64,000 nt of DNA from Brevibacillus brevis (GTDB taxonomy: Bacteria > Bacillota > Bacilli > Brevibacillales > Brevibacillaceae). Every line of letters begins with the position of its first letter. Positions within the stretch are counted from its first letter, which is position 1. Location: positions 5,362,501 to 5,426,500 of the forward strand of contig NZ_LR134338.1 in the NCBI RefSeq assembly GCF_900637055.1, written 5' to 3'. The position numbers and the translations under genes were made by a program. This document shows positions 49,554-59,400 of this stretch, piece by piece. A model generated the notes under the pieces. That model saw only the letters and a list, made by a program, of their open reading frames with translations, was not told the origin of the DNA and made no database searches.

Positions 49554-51431
49554 TTACGCTTCTTTTGGTAACACAATTCCACGATAAAGCTGAACCGTAA
49601 TGTAATAGTAAATCGCATAGATCACAACGAAAATCAGTGTTGGAATCCAGATGTTCAGATACGGATCCAAAAGGATGAACGAGAACATCTCCATGCCGAT
49701 CAATACGTGCATCAGACCGATGATCGCCGGGAAAATGAATACCATGAACAGCTCTTTATAGATCGAACCTACGAGCAACGATTGACGTACGCCGATTTTT
49801 CTCAGCATGCTGTATCGATCTTTGTCACGGGAAGCACCGGACAAGATTTTGAACATCAGGCAGCTCGCCATCATCGCCAGGAAGGCAATTCCGAGGAAGA
49901 AGCCCATAAACATCGTCCCGCTTGTGAAAATATACATGCCCGAATACGTGCTGTATTTGGAAGAAGTGTATACGTCTTTCGCTTCCACATTTGTGATAGA
50001 CCCAATCAATTGCTTTTGGCGTTCATCCATTGCTTTAAATTCCTGCGTGTATTTCAAATAATCGTCTACTTGGGCAAGGAGAACCTTGTGTTCACTTCCA
50101 GCGGTTTGCTCATACGTCGCCTGATCCACAACCAGTACAGACTTGCCCTCAATCATCTGGTAGTTGATAAAATTGGTAGATATCCCTTTGTCCCAATCCT
50201 CAGGAACAGCATCGTATTTACCGTTGTCTTCTTTTGACGCACTAATGATATACGTCTCTTTTGGAAGCGGATCTGCCACAAGTTTTGGCTTGTTGTCAGC
50301 AGAGTAATTTTGAGTGCTGTTCGTGGAAATCAGCAGCGGATTTGCCAGCAAGTCTTCCTTCAAGTAGTAATACGCCTTGTCGTCGACTTTGTATCGATAC
50401 GTATTTTGCTCCAGGACGTTCATTTTTTTCAGTGCCTCATAATCCGCTTCAACCGGATCATGCAGATTCACGTCATACACATGGAATACCGAGGTAAACA
50501 AATTGACGTTTTGCTGGAAGGCCAAGCCCCCTGCCATCGCCCCGACACCAAGCCCGATCAACATTGCTACTGTACCGAGGATTTTGGTCAGGTTGTTCAC
50601 CCGAAAGCGCAGCTGAGCAAAGGTGAATGCGTTCAACTTGCTATCATTCAGCTTTTTATTTTTCTTCAAAGCCTGTACAAGAACTGGCAGCAACGAGATG
50701 AAAATCAAGTACGTCCCGATTGTGCATGAAATAGCCCCGACGATAAAGCCGAGTGCTTGGAGGTACATAATCAAGTGCAAGCATGTATAGCCCAGAGCCA
50801 ACAGAATCACGCCAAGGATGGCTACCAAAACGGCTCCGATTCCTTTTGACTTGATTTGGTCATTTTGCTGCTCGGCACGGATGAGAGCAAGCTCAGTAGC
50901 ACGAGCCAAACGAGTCGCATTGATCGTGGATGTGATGATAAACAGAATGAGGAAGAATCCCCATGTCACCCAAACCGCTGGCAGATAAAAAGGATAGTAC
51001 CCATCTGTTGAAATCTCCAGCAAGTTCATGAGCAAGACGCCGATGCCGCTTGCAAGCGCAATACCAACCAGACTACCAATCACCAGGGAAAGGATCCCCA
51101 TCGTCAATGTTTCCAGGAACAAAATCTGGCTGATTTTCCCCTTCTTCGCACCTAACACCATGTACATTCCGAGCTCTTTGCGCCGCAGCGAGAGTAGGAA
51201 TGAGTTGGCATAGAAGATATAGAAAATCGTGATAAACGCCAGCAGGAATGCCCCTACATTAAAAACGATCTGAATCGAAGAGATCATCGAGTTGTTTTTC
51301 GTGTAATCTGAATTGAGAGCAAGCGTCTGGAACATGTAAAAAATCGAAATCGAGATGACCAGACCCACGAGCAGAACCAGATAGTCCTTCATCATCTTCC
51401 GCATACTGGACAAGGATAGCTTTAAAAGCAT
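49554..51431 (-). CDS. BceB-like peptide-antibiotic ABC permease
   Basis: 625 residues, the size and layout of BceB/PsdB/YxdM permeases: ten membrane helices with two FtsX-like blocks (FYANSFLLSLRRKELGMYMV near the start, SGASRDKDRYSMLRKIGVRQ near the end) and one large extracellular domain of about 200 residues between helices 7 and 8, which senses the antibiotic in this family. It forms a resistance/sensing module with the ATPase 13 bases upstream. ATG at 51431 has AGGAGG upstream. Confidence 0.9.
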   Translation of the reverse strand: MLLKLSLSSMRKMMKDYLVLLVGLVISISIFYMFQTLALNSDYTKNNSMISSIQIVFNVGAFLLAFITIFYIFYANSFLLSLRRKELGMYMVLGAKKGKISQILFLETLTMGILSLVIGSLVGIALASGIGVLLMNLLEISTDGYYPFYLPAVWVTWGFFLILFIITSTINATRLARATELALIRAEQQNDQIKSKGIGAVLVAILGVILLALGYTCLHLIMYLQALGFIVGAISCTIGTYLIFISLLPVLVQALKKNKKLNDSKLNAFTFAQLRFRVNNLTKILGTVAMLIGLGVGAMAGGLAFQQNVNLFTSVFHVYDVNLHDPVEADYEALKKMNVLEQNTYRYKVDDKAYYYLKEDLLANPLLISTNSTQNYSADNKPKLVADPLPKETYIISASKEDNGKYDAVPEDWDKGISTNFINYQMIEGKSVLVVDQATYEQTAGSEHKVLLAQVDDYLKYTQEFKAMDERQKQLIGSITNVEAKDVYTSSKYSTYSGMYIFTSGTMFMGFFLGIAFLAMMASCLMFKILSGASRDKDRYSMLRKIGVRQSLLVGSIYKELFMVFIFPAIIGLMHVLIGMEMFSFILLDPYLNIWIPTLIFVVIYAIYYYITVQLYRGIVLPKEA

Positions 51432-51444
51432 GAAATGTTACCTC

Positions 51445-52212
51445 CTAGCGTACATCATGTGATGCACCTAGCTCGGCCAGTACATCCAGGATTTGTTTGA
51501 AAAATTGCTGACGATCCCCCGTACGTTGAATCTCGGTGTACAGCTTGCCGTCCTGAATGAACAAGATACGTTTGCAATAACTCGCAGAAAAAGCATCATG
51601 CGTAACCATCATGATTGATACTTGGTGGTTCTCGTTCAAATCTGTCATCGTTTCCAGCAAGCTTTTCGCATTCTTCGAGTCGAGGGCACCCGTCGGTTCG
51701 TCCGCCAGCAAAATCGCAGGATCATGCACAAGTGCGCGTGCTGCTGCGGCGCGTTGTTTTTGTCCCCCGGAAATTTGAACCGGATATTTTTGCAAAATCT
51801 CTTCGATCCCGAGTGTTTGTGCTACTTTACTTACTTTGGTGCTGATCTCTTTGGAAGAGACACCTTGCAGAGACAGCGGCAATGCAATGTTTTCATACAC
51901 GGACAAATTCTCTAGCAGGTTGAAATCTTGAAAGATAAAGCCGAGCTTTTGCGAGCGAAAATCTGCGAGCTGATTACGCTTCATCTGTGTAATGTTCGTT
52001 CCCGCAATTTCAATAAAGCCTTCCGTTGGACGATCCAGTGTGGAAATCACGTTGAGCAGAGTCGTTTTACCCGAACCGGATGGCCCCATGATTCCCACGA
52101 ACTCACCTTTGTCTATGGTCATCGATACGCCTTTTAAGGCATGCGACTGGCTTTCACCTTTTGTCCCATATATTTTTTGAACGTCTTTCACTTCTAGTAC
52201 AGCAGTACTCAT
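51445..52212 (-). CDS. BceA-like ABC transporter ATPase
   Basis: 255 residues. Walker A GPSGSGKTT, signature ISGGQKQR, Walker B ILLADEPTGALD, with LNVISTLDRPTEG typical of the MacB/BceA group. Partner of the BceB-like permease. ATG at 52212 has GGAGG 8 bases upstream. No two-component system adjoins the pair, although BceAB-type transporters usually come with one. Confidence 0.92.
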   Translation of the reverse strand: MSTAVLEVKDVQKIYGTKGESQSHALKGVSMTIDKGEFVGIMGPSGSGKTTLLNVISTLDRPTEGFIEIAGTNITQMKRNQLADFRSQKLGFIFQDFNLLENLSVYENIALPLSLQGVSSKEISTKVSKVAQTLGIEEILQKYPVQISGGQKQRAAAARALVHDPAILLADEPTGALDSKNAKSLLETMTDLNENHQVSIMMVTHDAFSASYCKRILFIQDGKLYTEIQRTGDRQQFFKQILDVLAELGASHDVR

Positions 52213-52304
52213 TCTACGTTCCTCCATTCTATCTATTGGTTAGCGTTCGTTGTTTCGGTCGCTATTAACTGTAACCAAATTCCAGAATAGGAGCTATTGA
52301 TGTT

Positions 52305-52333
52305 CCTTACAGTTATCTTTACATTTTGTAAGG
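52305..52333. promoter_or_regulatory. Inverted repeat upstream of the BceAB-like genes
   Basis: CCTTACA, 15 bases, TGTAAGG, with an extra TTACA in the middle (52319-52323). It lies about 95-120 bases upstream of the ATPase start, as expected for a response-regulator site; the protein that binds it is unknown. Confidence 0.4.
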
Positions 52334-52349
52334 TTTATTACGTGAGACG

Positions 52350-52378
52350 AAAAAAAGCCATCCGGGAAGCGATGACTT
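52350..52378 (-). terminator. Terminator after the third siderophore-binding gene
   Basis: AGTCATC/GATGGCT stem followed by seven T on the minus strand, 11 bases past the stop. Confidence 0.82.
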
Positions 52379-52388
52379 TTCTTGTGAT

Positions 52389-53396
52389 CTATTTTTTGCT
52401 CTTGTTCTCTTCGTGTCTTTTGATCAGCATATCTACGAACATATCAATATGTGCGGTGATCGCGATTGGGTCATAGCGATAGAATGTATCGTAGTCGTTG
52501 TAGAAAATCTGATTGTTTTTGGCAGCAGGTGTAGCATTCCAGACAGCGGACTCCTGTAAGGTTTTCAAGGCTTCACTATTCTTTTCCGGGTTGTAGAAAG
52601 TCACGAACATGTAATCTGCCGCATATTCTGGCAGGGTTTCCATGGACAGCTGTACGGTTTGCTCTTTTGCTTTGCCTGCGTGCGGCATTTTCAGCTTCAA
52701 TGCATTGTACACCGTTTGACCACCGCGCCCTGCGTTATCGCCGAAGATCCACAAATCTCCTTTGTTGGTCAACTCGTAGAGACCGACAGTCGCATTCTCA
52801 TCCACGATGCCTTTCAGCTTTTCGCGACCCCAGGCTGCCTTCTTGTCAAAGTCTGCAATGAACTTGTCTGCCTTTTCTTTATCGCCAACCACTTCTCCGA
52901 ACAATTTGACCGTATCGTAAATGTTTGTCGCCGTACCGTACGGGAGATAAACGGTTGGAGCGATTTTGGACAAGGCTTCATAATTGTCATCATACATGAC
53001 GACGATGAGGTCAGGAGCGAGCGCTAACGTTTTCTCCACATTGATCCGCGGGCTGCCTACGTCCTGCGCATTTTTTAATTGTTCAACGGTAAACGGGCTT
53101 TTGAAAGCTTCCGTCTCTGCACCGATTACGTTTCCGCCTACTGCAATCAACTCGCCTGCGTAGTAGTCAGTCACAATGCGTTGTGGCTTGTCGGGAATTT
53201 GAATCGTCCCTTTGGGTGTTTCGATGCTGCGCATTTTGTTCTCAGAAGGAGCTCCTGTAGACTTGTCAGCTGGCTTGGAAGCAGAATCCGTCGCGGGTGC
53301 TGGCGTTGCCGTATTTGCTCCACCGCATGCCGTCAAAAAAAGCGAGAACACAAAAATGACAGCAAGGAAAGCTTTTACTGTTTTGTTCGTAAGCAT
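52389..53396 (-). CDS. Iron-siderophore binding lipoprotein (FecB/FhuD type)
   Basis: 335 residues. Lipobox FLTAC, an Ala/Pro/Thr linker and a binding domain with IPDKPQRIVTDYYAGELIAV (20 residues) and VEKTLALAPDLIVVMYDD. The core differs from the other two binders and is nearer the FhuD/YfiY class. It stands alone, with no permease beside it, and could share the FecCD fusion. ATG at 53396 has AAGGGAGG 8 bases upstream; a Fur box lies at 53450-53468. Confidence 0.9.
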   Translation of the reverse strand: MLTNKTVKAFLAVIFVFSLFLTACGGANTATPAPATDSASKPADKSTGAPSENKMRSIETPKGTIQIPDKPQRIVTDYYAGELIAVGGNVIGAETEAFKSPFTVEQLKNAQDVGSPRINVEKTLALAPDLIVVMYDDNYEALSKIAPTVYLPYGTATNIYDTVKLFGEVVGDKEKADKFIADFDKKAAWGREKLKGIVDENATVGLYELTNKGDLWIFGDNAGRGGQTVYNALKLKMPHAGKAKEQTVQLSMETLPEYAADYMFVTFYNPEKNSEALKTLQESAVWNATPAAKNNQIFYNDYDTFYRYDPIAITAHIDMFVDMLIKRHEENKSKK

Positions 53397-53449
53397 GATG
53401 AGCCTCCCTTATGTACGTTTGTAAGGTAAATGTAAGGAATGACCTTATC

Positions 53450-53468
53450 GATATTGATTATCATTATC
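53450..53468. promoter_or_regulatory. Fur box
   Basis: GATATTGATTATCATTATC, one mismatch from the 19-base consensus, about 54 bases upstream of the start. Confidence 0.87.
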
Positions 53469-53531
53469 GTCAAAACTATAACAAAGAGTATTTTTACTGT
53501 CAATCGCCCGAGCTTTGCGAAAAAGGCAAAA

Positions 53532-53557
53532 TAAAATCCCTTTCTGAGAAAGGGATT
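53532..53557 (-). terminator. Terminator overlapping the NodB lipoprotein stop
   Basis: AATCCCTTTCT/AGAAAGGGATT stem followed by TTTTATTTTG on the minus strand. The stem begins inside the stop codon. Confidence 0.8.
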
Positions 53558-55007
53558 AGTTGCCGGAACGGCTTTGTTTGATCATATCGTCCATCTTTAC
53601 AAAGGTGTAGCCTTTGCTTTTCAGGCTTTCCAGTACAATCGGGAGCGCCTCAATCGTGTGGATGTCATCGAGCATATGCAGCAAAATGACACTGCCATTT
53701 TTCGTTTTGCTCATGACGCCATTTACAATATCTGCGGCGCTGTTTTTCTTGTCCCAATCCAATGTGGTGACATCGTACAACGCAATGACCTTGTATCCTG
53801 TGGCTGCAATCACTTTGGCTGTATGATCGTCTACTACGCCAGTCGGCGGACGGAACAGCATGACAGGCTGCTGTTGGATCGCTTCGGTAATGACCTGGTG
53901 TGCTTTGACCACGTCCTTCTGCAATTCTTCCGTTGTCAGCGTCGTTATGACCGGATGGCTGTAAGAATGGTTTGCCACATCATGACCACTCTCCACCATC
54001 GCTCTCGCCAAATTCGGATTGTTCTCCACCCCTTTTGCCCGTAAAAAGAAGGTCGCTTTGACATCATGCTCTGCCAAAATGTCTAATAGTTTCGTTACGG
54101 TTTTGTCGCTTCCCCAGTCGTCAAAGGTGAGCGCGATCTGTTTTTTATTTGTGTCGACCTGATAGACGAGCTCGTACTTGGCATTTTCGAATTGTGGATT
54201 CAGTTTGGCTGCGTCAAAGCCTGGTATTTGTTCCAGCGGCTTGCGTTCACCGCCGTTTTTCACCATCTCACTGAGCGGGACAAACTGGTAGCCGATATCC
54301 GCTGCTGCCTTGGCGATCAATGGAATGGCCGGAATCACCTCAGGATTGATGTCCGTATTGAGCGAGATAATGCTGCCCCTGGACATGTAGCGAGCTATGT
54401 AATCTCCGATGGTTTTGGCGTCTTTTTGTAAATCACGGTCCTTCGGGTTGATCGTGTAGCTGACGACCGCTTCCATCCCGAGATGGGCGGCTGCCAAACG
54501 AACATCATCTGTCACATCGCCGGATTTGGTTCTCACATAGCGAGGTGAAATACCCGTTTCGCGTTTGATTACCTCATTACTCAACTGAATTTCCCGATAG
54601 ATTTGCTCGTAGCTGAGCTTGCTCATGTCCAGCTGACTCAGTGTGTTGTTTTGGATTTCATGACCGCGGGCCAAAATGTCCTTGGCGATGTTTGGCTCCT
54701 CGGCGACACGCATGCCCGGGAGAAAAAAGGTTGCTTTGATCTTATGAGCATCTAGCTGCTCCAAAAGACTTTTCATCATTTTATCGTCGCCCATGCCGTT
54801 AAACGTCAGAGCTAGTTCCTTGCGCCCCGTGTATACATGAGACAGCGCCTTGCTTTTTTCACCCGTGTATCGCGTGATTTTCTGTTCCTTCTCTATCTTC
54901 TGGCGCTCAGTGGATTCATCTTTGCTCGCAAACATCGAGCATCCGGAGACGAGCACGACTGTCATGAGCAGTGCAATCCCTTTGCGCAGTTTGGTGGATA
55001 TAATCAT
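53556..55007 (-). CDS. Lipoprotein with tandem NodB deacetylase domains, the first degenerate
   Basis: 483 residues. Lipobox VSGC (Cys23), then two polysaccharide-deacetylase (NodB) domains. The second is complete: TFDD at 294-297, HSYSH with His347 and His351, and RPPTG. In the first (about 60-250) the same positions read TFNG (68-71), Asn121 and Gln125 in place of the histidines, and RTK in place of RPP. Only the second should deacetylate, probably peptidoglycan or another wall glycan; the first may bind glycan. No clear operon partner. Start ATG at 55007 gives a normal charged signal-peptide tip; its ribosome binding site (AAGGAG) is close upstream. Confidence 0.87.
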   Translation of the reverse strand: MIISTKLRKGIALLMTVVLVSGCSMFASKDESTERQKIEKEQKITRYTGEKSKALSHVYTGRKELALTFNGMGDDKMMKSLLEQLDAHKIKATFFLPGMRVAEEPNIAKDILARGHEIQNNTLSQLDMSKLSYEQIYREIQLSNEVIKRETGISPRYVRTKSGDVTDDVRLAAAHLGMEAVVSYTINPKDRDLQKDAKTIGDYIARYMSRGSIISLNTDINPEVIPAIPLIAKAAADIGYQFVPLSEMVKNGGERKPLEQIPGFDAAKLNPQFENAKYELVYQVDTNKKQIALTFDDWGSDKTVTKLLDILAEHDVKATFFLRAKGVENNPNLARAMVESGHDVANHSYSHPVITTLTTEELQKDVVKAHQVITEAIQQQPVMLFRPPTGVVDDHTAKVIAATGYKVIALYDVTTLDWDKKNSAADIVNGVMSKTKNGSVILLHMLDDIHTIEALPIVLESLKSKGYTFVKMDDMIKQSRSGN

Positions 55008-55151
55008 TTATGACTCCTTATCCTATCATTGCTTTGATGTCGGGATTATGAAAAAGTTAGAGGCATTGATTTTTAACTCTCAACTTCCATAGCTAAAATT
55101 ATACTCTGTTTAGCAATTTTGGTAGAGTAGATAATCCTACCATTTTATAAC

Positions 55152-55182
55152 AAAAAGAGGCGGATCTGCTCCGCCTCTTTTT
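55152..55182. terminator. Terminator after the RND adaptor gene
   Basis: Perfect 13-pair stem AAAAAGAGGCGGA/TCCGCCTCTTTTT, T-rich on both strands. Confidence 0.9.
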
Positions 55183-55195
55183 CTTCCCTATCTAC

Positions 55196-56425
55196 TTACT
55201 CCTGAATACTCACCTTGCCGCCATCCGCAAGCAGCGTCTGTCCTTTTACCACGACTTTATCTCCATTCGCTAAGCCCGATACTACTTCAATCAATTCGCT
55301 TGTCGAGTTGCCCGTCGACACTTCCACTTGCTTGGCTGTTTCCCCTTCCAGCTTGAATACGTATTGTCTGCCTTCACGCTCAAATACCGCCTTGCGAGGA
55401 ATGACCAGTGATTTCGCTCCTTCTGAACCTTGCGGAAAGGTAACATTCACGACCATATCGGACTTCAATTCATTAGAAGCATTTGGAATCGTGATTTCTA
55501 CTGGATAGGCTTTGAGCTGCGAATCCATGACGGGACTAATCGCCGTTACTTTTGCATCAATCGTTTTGCCTGTAGACTGCACGTTTACTTTGACGCCTGC
55601 TCCTACTTTTACTTTCGTCACATCTGCTTCGGACAAATTCGCTTTGACCACAAGTGGATTGGTTTTGACGACGGTCACAATCGGTTGCTGGCCTGCCATC
55701 TGCCCTACTGCTCCGGTCACGCTTGCGACAAATCCGTCGATTGGGGAGACAACCGTTGCATTCGCCAATTGCTCTCGAGCATTTTGCAGTCTGACCTCGG
55801 ACTCCGTTACGCTCGCTGCCGATACTTGCACACCTGTTTTTTGTTTCGCGCTTTGCAGCTTCTGCTTTGCATTGTCATAGGAAATCTGGGCTTTTGTGAG
55901 CGTTGTATTTGCCTCTTCCATTTTCTCAGCAGCAATCGCTCCCTGAGCAAACAGCTGCTGATTACGTTGTTGATTCAGTTTTGCGTCAGCAAGCGCTCGT
56001 TCTGCTTCCGTCAAATCATTTTGTGCTTCCACCAAGCCTTGGTCAGAGGTGCTGCCTGCTTGGGTTAAGTTCGCTTTTGCCACACGGAGAGCTGCTTCTT
56101 GTTCTCTTACGCTGTTTGACAGCTCATTCGTATCGAGTGTAAACAATAATTGACCTTTTGTTACGGGCTGACCCAGCTTTACGGGTAGAGATTTAATTTT
56201 CCCACTGGTTTTTGGTGACATTTGGACTTCTTCACTCGGTGCCAATTTTGCAGTCAGCCCAGACTCAGATGTGACCACGCCTTGTGCCACCGTTGCAACC
56301 TGTACAGGGGTAACTGTTTCTTCTGGTGGGGCAGCAGTAGTCGCTGCATCTTCCTGGCTTGCGCAGCCTGTGATCAAGGTCAGGGAAAGTAGCGCCACAA
56401 TCGCGATTCTTTTATTTATGATCAT
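55196..56425 (-). CDS. RND efflux adaptor lipoprotein (HlyD/AcrA family)
   Basis: 409 residues. Lipobox LITGC, barrel-sandwich (lipoyl) halves SPKTSGKIKSLPVKLGQPV and ATVVSPIDGFVASVTGAVGQ, a long coiled coil between them (about 105-215, rich in Ala, Gln and Glu), a beta-barrel and a C-terminal domain (GLANGDKVVVKGQ). Gram-positive adaptors of this sort sit on the membrane beside the pump. ATG at 56425 has AGGAGG 7 bases upstream; the pump gene ends 20 bases upstream, so the two form an operon. Confidence 0.92.
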   Translation of the reverse strand: MIINKRIAIVALLSLTLITGCASQEDAATTAAPPEETVTPVQVATVAQGVVTSESGLTAKLAPSEEVQMSPKTSGKIKSLPVKLGQPVTKGQLLFTLDTNELSNSVREQEAALRVAKANLTQAGSTSDQGLVEAQNDLTEAERALADAKLNQQRNQQLFAQGAIAAEKMEEANTTLTKAQISYDNAKQKLQSAKQKTGVQVSAASVTESEVRLQNAREQLANATVVSPIDGFVASVTGAVGQMAGQQPIVTVVKTNPLVVKANLSEADVTKVKVGAGVKVNVQSTGKTIDAKVTAISPVMDSQLKAYPVEITIPNASNELKSDMVVNVTFPQGSEGAKSLVIPRKAVFEREGRQYVFKLEGETAKQVEVSTGNSTSELIEVVSGLANGDKVVVKGQTLLADGGKVSIQE

Positions 56426-56445
56426 GAATCGTTCCTCCTCTTTTC

Positions 56446-59400
56446 TCATGCATTTGTCGATTCCAAAGTGGTAAAGGTTTTCTTTTCCTGCTTTTCCTTA
56501 CGTTTGTTGCGTCTCTTCTGCCCCATCTCGTCGAACCATACGGTAACCACAGGTACGAGTATGAGCGTGATCATGGTGGAGAAAATCAAACCATACATGA
56601 CGGTAGTAGCCATAGGCGCTTGCAGTTCTAGACCAGACCCTGCCGCAACGGAGAGCGGAGCAATGGCCATAATCGTCGTGAGGGTTGTCATCAAAATCGG
56701 GCGTAGACGAGCAGGTCCTGCATGTAAAATCGCTTCATGTAACTCCCAACCTTTTGCACGCAACTGATTGATCAAATCGATTAACACAATCGCATTGTTC
56801 ACGACCAGACCGATCAGCAAAATGTACCCGATCAAAACAGATACGGTAATAGGCGTGCCTGTAAACAAAAGCCCCAATATGACCCCAGTAAGGCTCGGAG
56901 GAACCGAGAACATGATGATAAATGGACTGAAAAGTGATTCAAACTGAGCAGCCATGACCATGTACACAAGCACAACGGACAAGACAATCGCGAGACCCAA
57001 ATTCACAAAAGAATTCCCCATATCCTCGCTCTGGCCGCCCATTTCGATAGTGTACCCGTCCGGAACATTCAGCTTATTGATGATACTCGTAATTTCCGTC
57101 GAGGCCGCTTGCAGGTTATCCCCGATCCAATCGCTTGTGACCGTCACTTCGCGCGTCATGTTTTTGCGCTCAATCGATGGTGGTACATCGACTTTGCTGA
57201 TGGTCGCTACGGAAGTGAGGCTGATTTGAGCGCCCGTCGGCGTGGAAATGCGCAGGTTCTTCAAGTAATTGATATCTTCCTTATAGTCTTCCGGCAGCTT
57301 GAGATTGATATCAATTTCATCTTCACCCGTACGATACTGGGTAACCGTTTGACCTTGGAAAGAAGTTCGCACAGCAGAAAGGATTTCATTTGTTGTCAAT
57401 CCGTACAAGCTCGCCTTCTCTGTATTGACCTTCACATCGAACTCCTGACTCATTTCCTGAACACTGGTAGATACGTTCATCGTTCCCGGTACCTTGGCTA
57501 TTTCCCCTTTCACAATCTCGCTCAGTTCCGTTAAGACGTCCAGATCATCTCCGCGAATTTCAATCGAGATGGCTGCTCCGCCCCCCATACCACCGGAAAG
57601 GGATTTTACCTTGATATCTGCTCCTGCAATATGCTTGACTTGCTCTTGCAGGCCCACAGCAATTTCCTCTGTCGATCGCTGTCTCGTAGAAATCTCTCCT
57701 ACATGCAGTTCGATCGTTGCGTTATGAGAAGTAGATGCACCGCTCTCTGAAATACCGTCGCCACCCCCGACCGAGGACTTGACCAATTTCTTTTCTGGCA
57801 CTTGATTGACCACTTCTTCTACCTGTTTCATGACTTTTTCTGTTTCCGTCAAGACGGTACCCTTTGGCAGCTTGATCTCTACCTGGATTAATCCTTGGTC
57901 CATATCTGGGAAAAATCCTGCACCGAGAGATGGAACTAGCATCAATGAGCCAATCAACATGGCAAAAGCAGATCCAATCACCGTTTTTCGATGACCCAAT
58001 GCCCATTTGAGCACCCTTTGATAGCCTTTTTCTACTTTGTGGAAACCGATATTAAACCAGATTAGCGGATTGAAGCCTCGATAGTTTTCGTGATTCGTAT
58101 GCTCCGGTACTGTTTTTAACATGCGAGCACTCATCATCGGAACCAGCAAGAAAGTGAAAACGAGGGCGGCGATGTGTGAGAAAACGACCGTCAAAGCTAA
58201 TGGTGCGAACAGCTCAGCAACAATACCCTCTGTCAGCGCAATCGGTAAGAATACGCAAATTTGTGCCAATGCGGATGCCATCACCGCGGTTCCTACTTCT
58301 TTGGAACCGACCAATGCCGCTTCCATCATACTCTTGCCTTGTTCCCGCTGACGGAAAATGTTTTCCAGCATAACAACCGCGAAGTCCACTAATGATCCCA
58401 ATCCGAGTGTGAGACCTGCCAGGGAAATCAGGTTGATTGTTTGACCTGTCATATACATCAAGAGGAAGGTCGAAATGATCGATACAGGCAGGACAATGAC
58501 AGCAATGAGCATAGACGACAGACTGCCCAAGAAGAAGAACAGCATGAGTACGCCAATGGCACCACCTGCAAGAGCATGTACTACCGTGTTGTCAACGGAA
58601 CTCTGGATATATGTAGAGGTATCGAAAACGATACTGGTTTCTACATTTGCTGGAAGCGTGCTATTAATCTTCTCCAGCTCAGCCTTTACGTCTTTTGCGA
58701 TTTTGATCGTATTGCCGCCGGTGCCTTTCATCACGGCAATTCCCAAGCTTGGCTTTCCATCAATGTAGCTCAGCTCGGTCACTTCTTTGATGGTGTCTGT
58801 TACGTTGGCAATATCACTCAATCGGATGAAGCTCCCACCGACAGAGATCGGAGTGAGTGCAATGGTGTCCACATTGGTGAATTCCCCTTGCACGCGAATA
58901 CTGGTCTTTGCGTCACCTTCTCGTATCGCACCAGCTGATCCGGATACATTGCTGTTTGCTAGTGCTGCCTTAATTTGATCCAATGTCAATCCATAGGCGG
59001 CTAGTTTGGCTGGGTCCACGATGATATCGACAATTCGCTCTTGCCCACCAGTGACAGTGACAGAAGCAACACCGTTAATTCGTTCCAAGCGAGACTTAAT
59101 CAAATCATCCGCGATTTTTTTCAGTTTATTGACATCTTGATCGCCAGTTACAGCCAAATCAATGATCGGCTGGCTTGTCGGATCAAATTTTAACACCCTT
59201 GGTGAACCAGCTGATTCAGGCAAGCTCCCTCGGACAAAATCTACTTTATCTCGCATATTCAGCGTGGCTTGATCCATGTCTGTTCCCCACTTGAAATGGA
59301 GGATGACCGAGGAGGAGCCGTTAACAGAGGTTGATGTGACCTTGTCTAAATTCGGAACCGTGCCTAATGCATTTTCGATCGGCTTGGTAACCAGCTTTTC

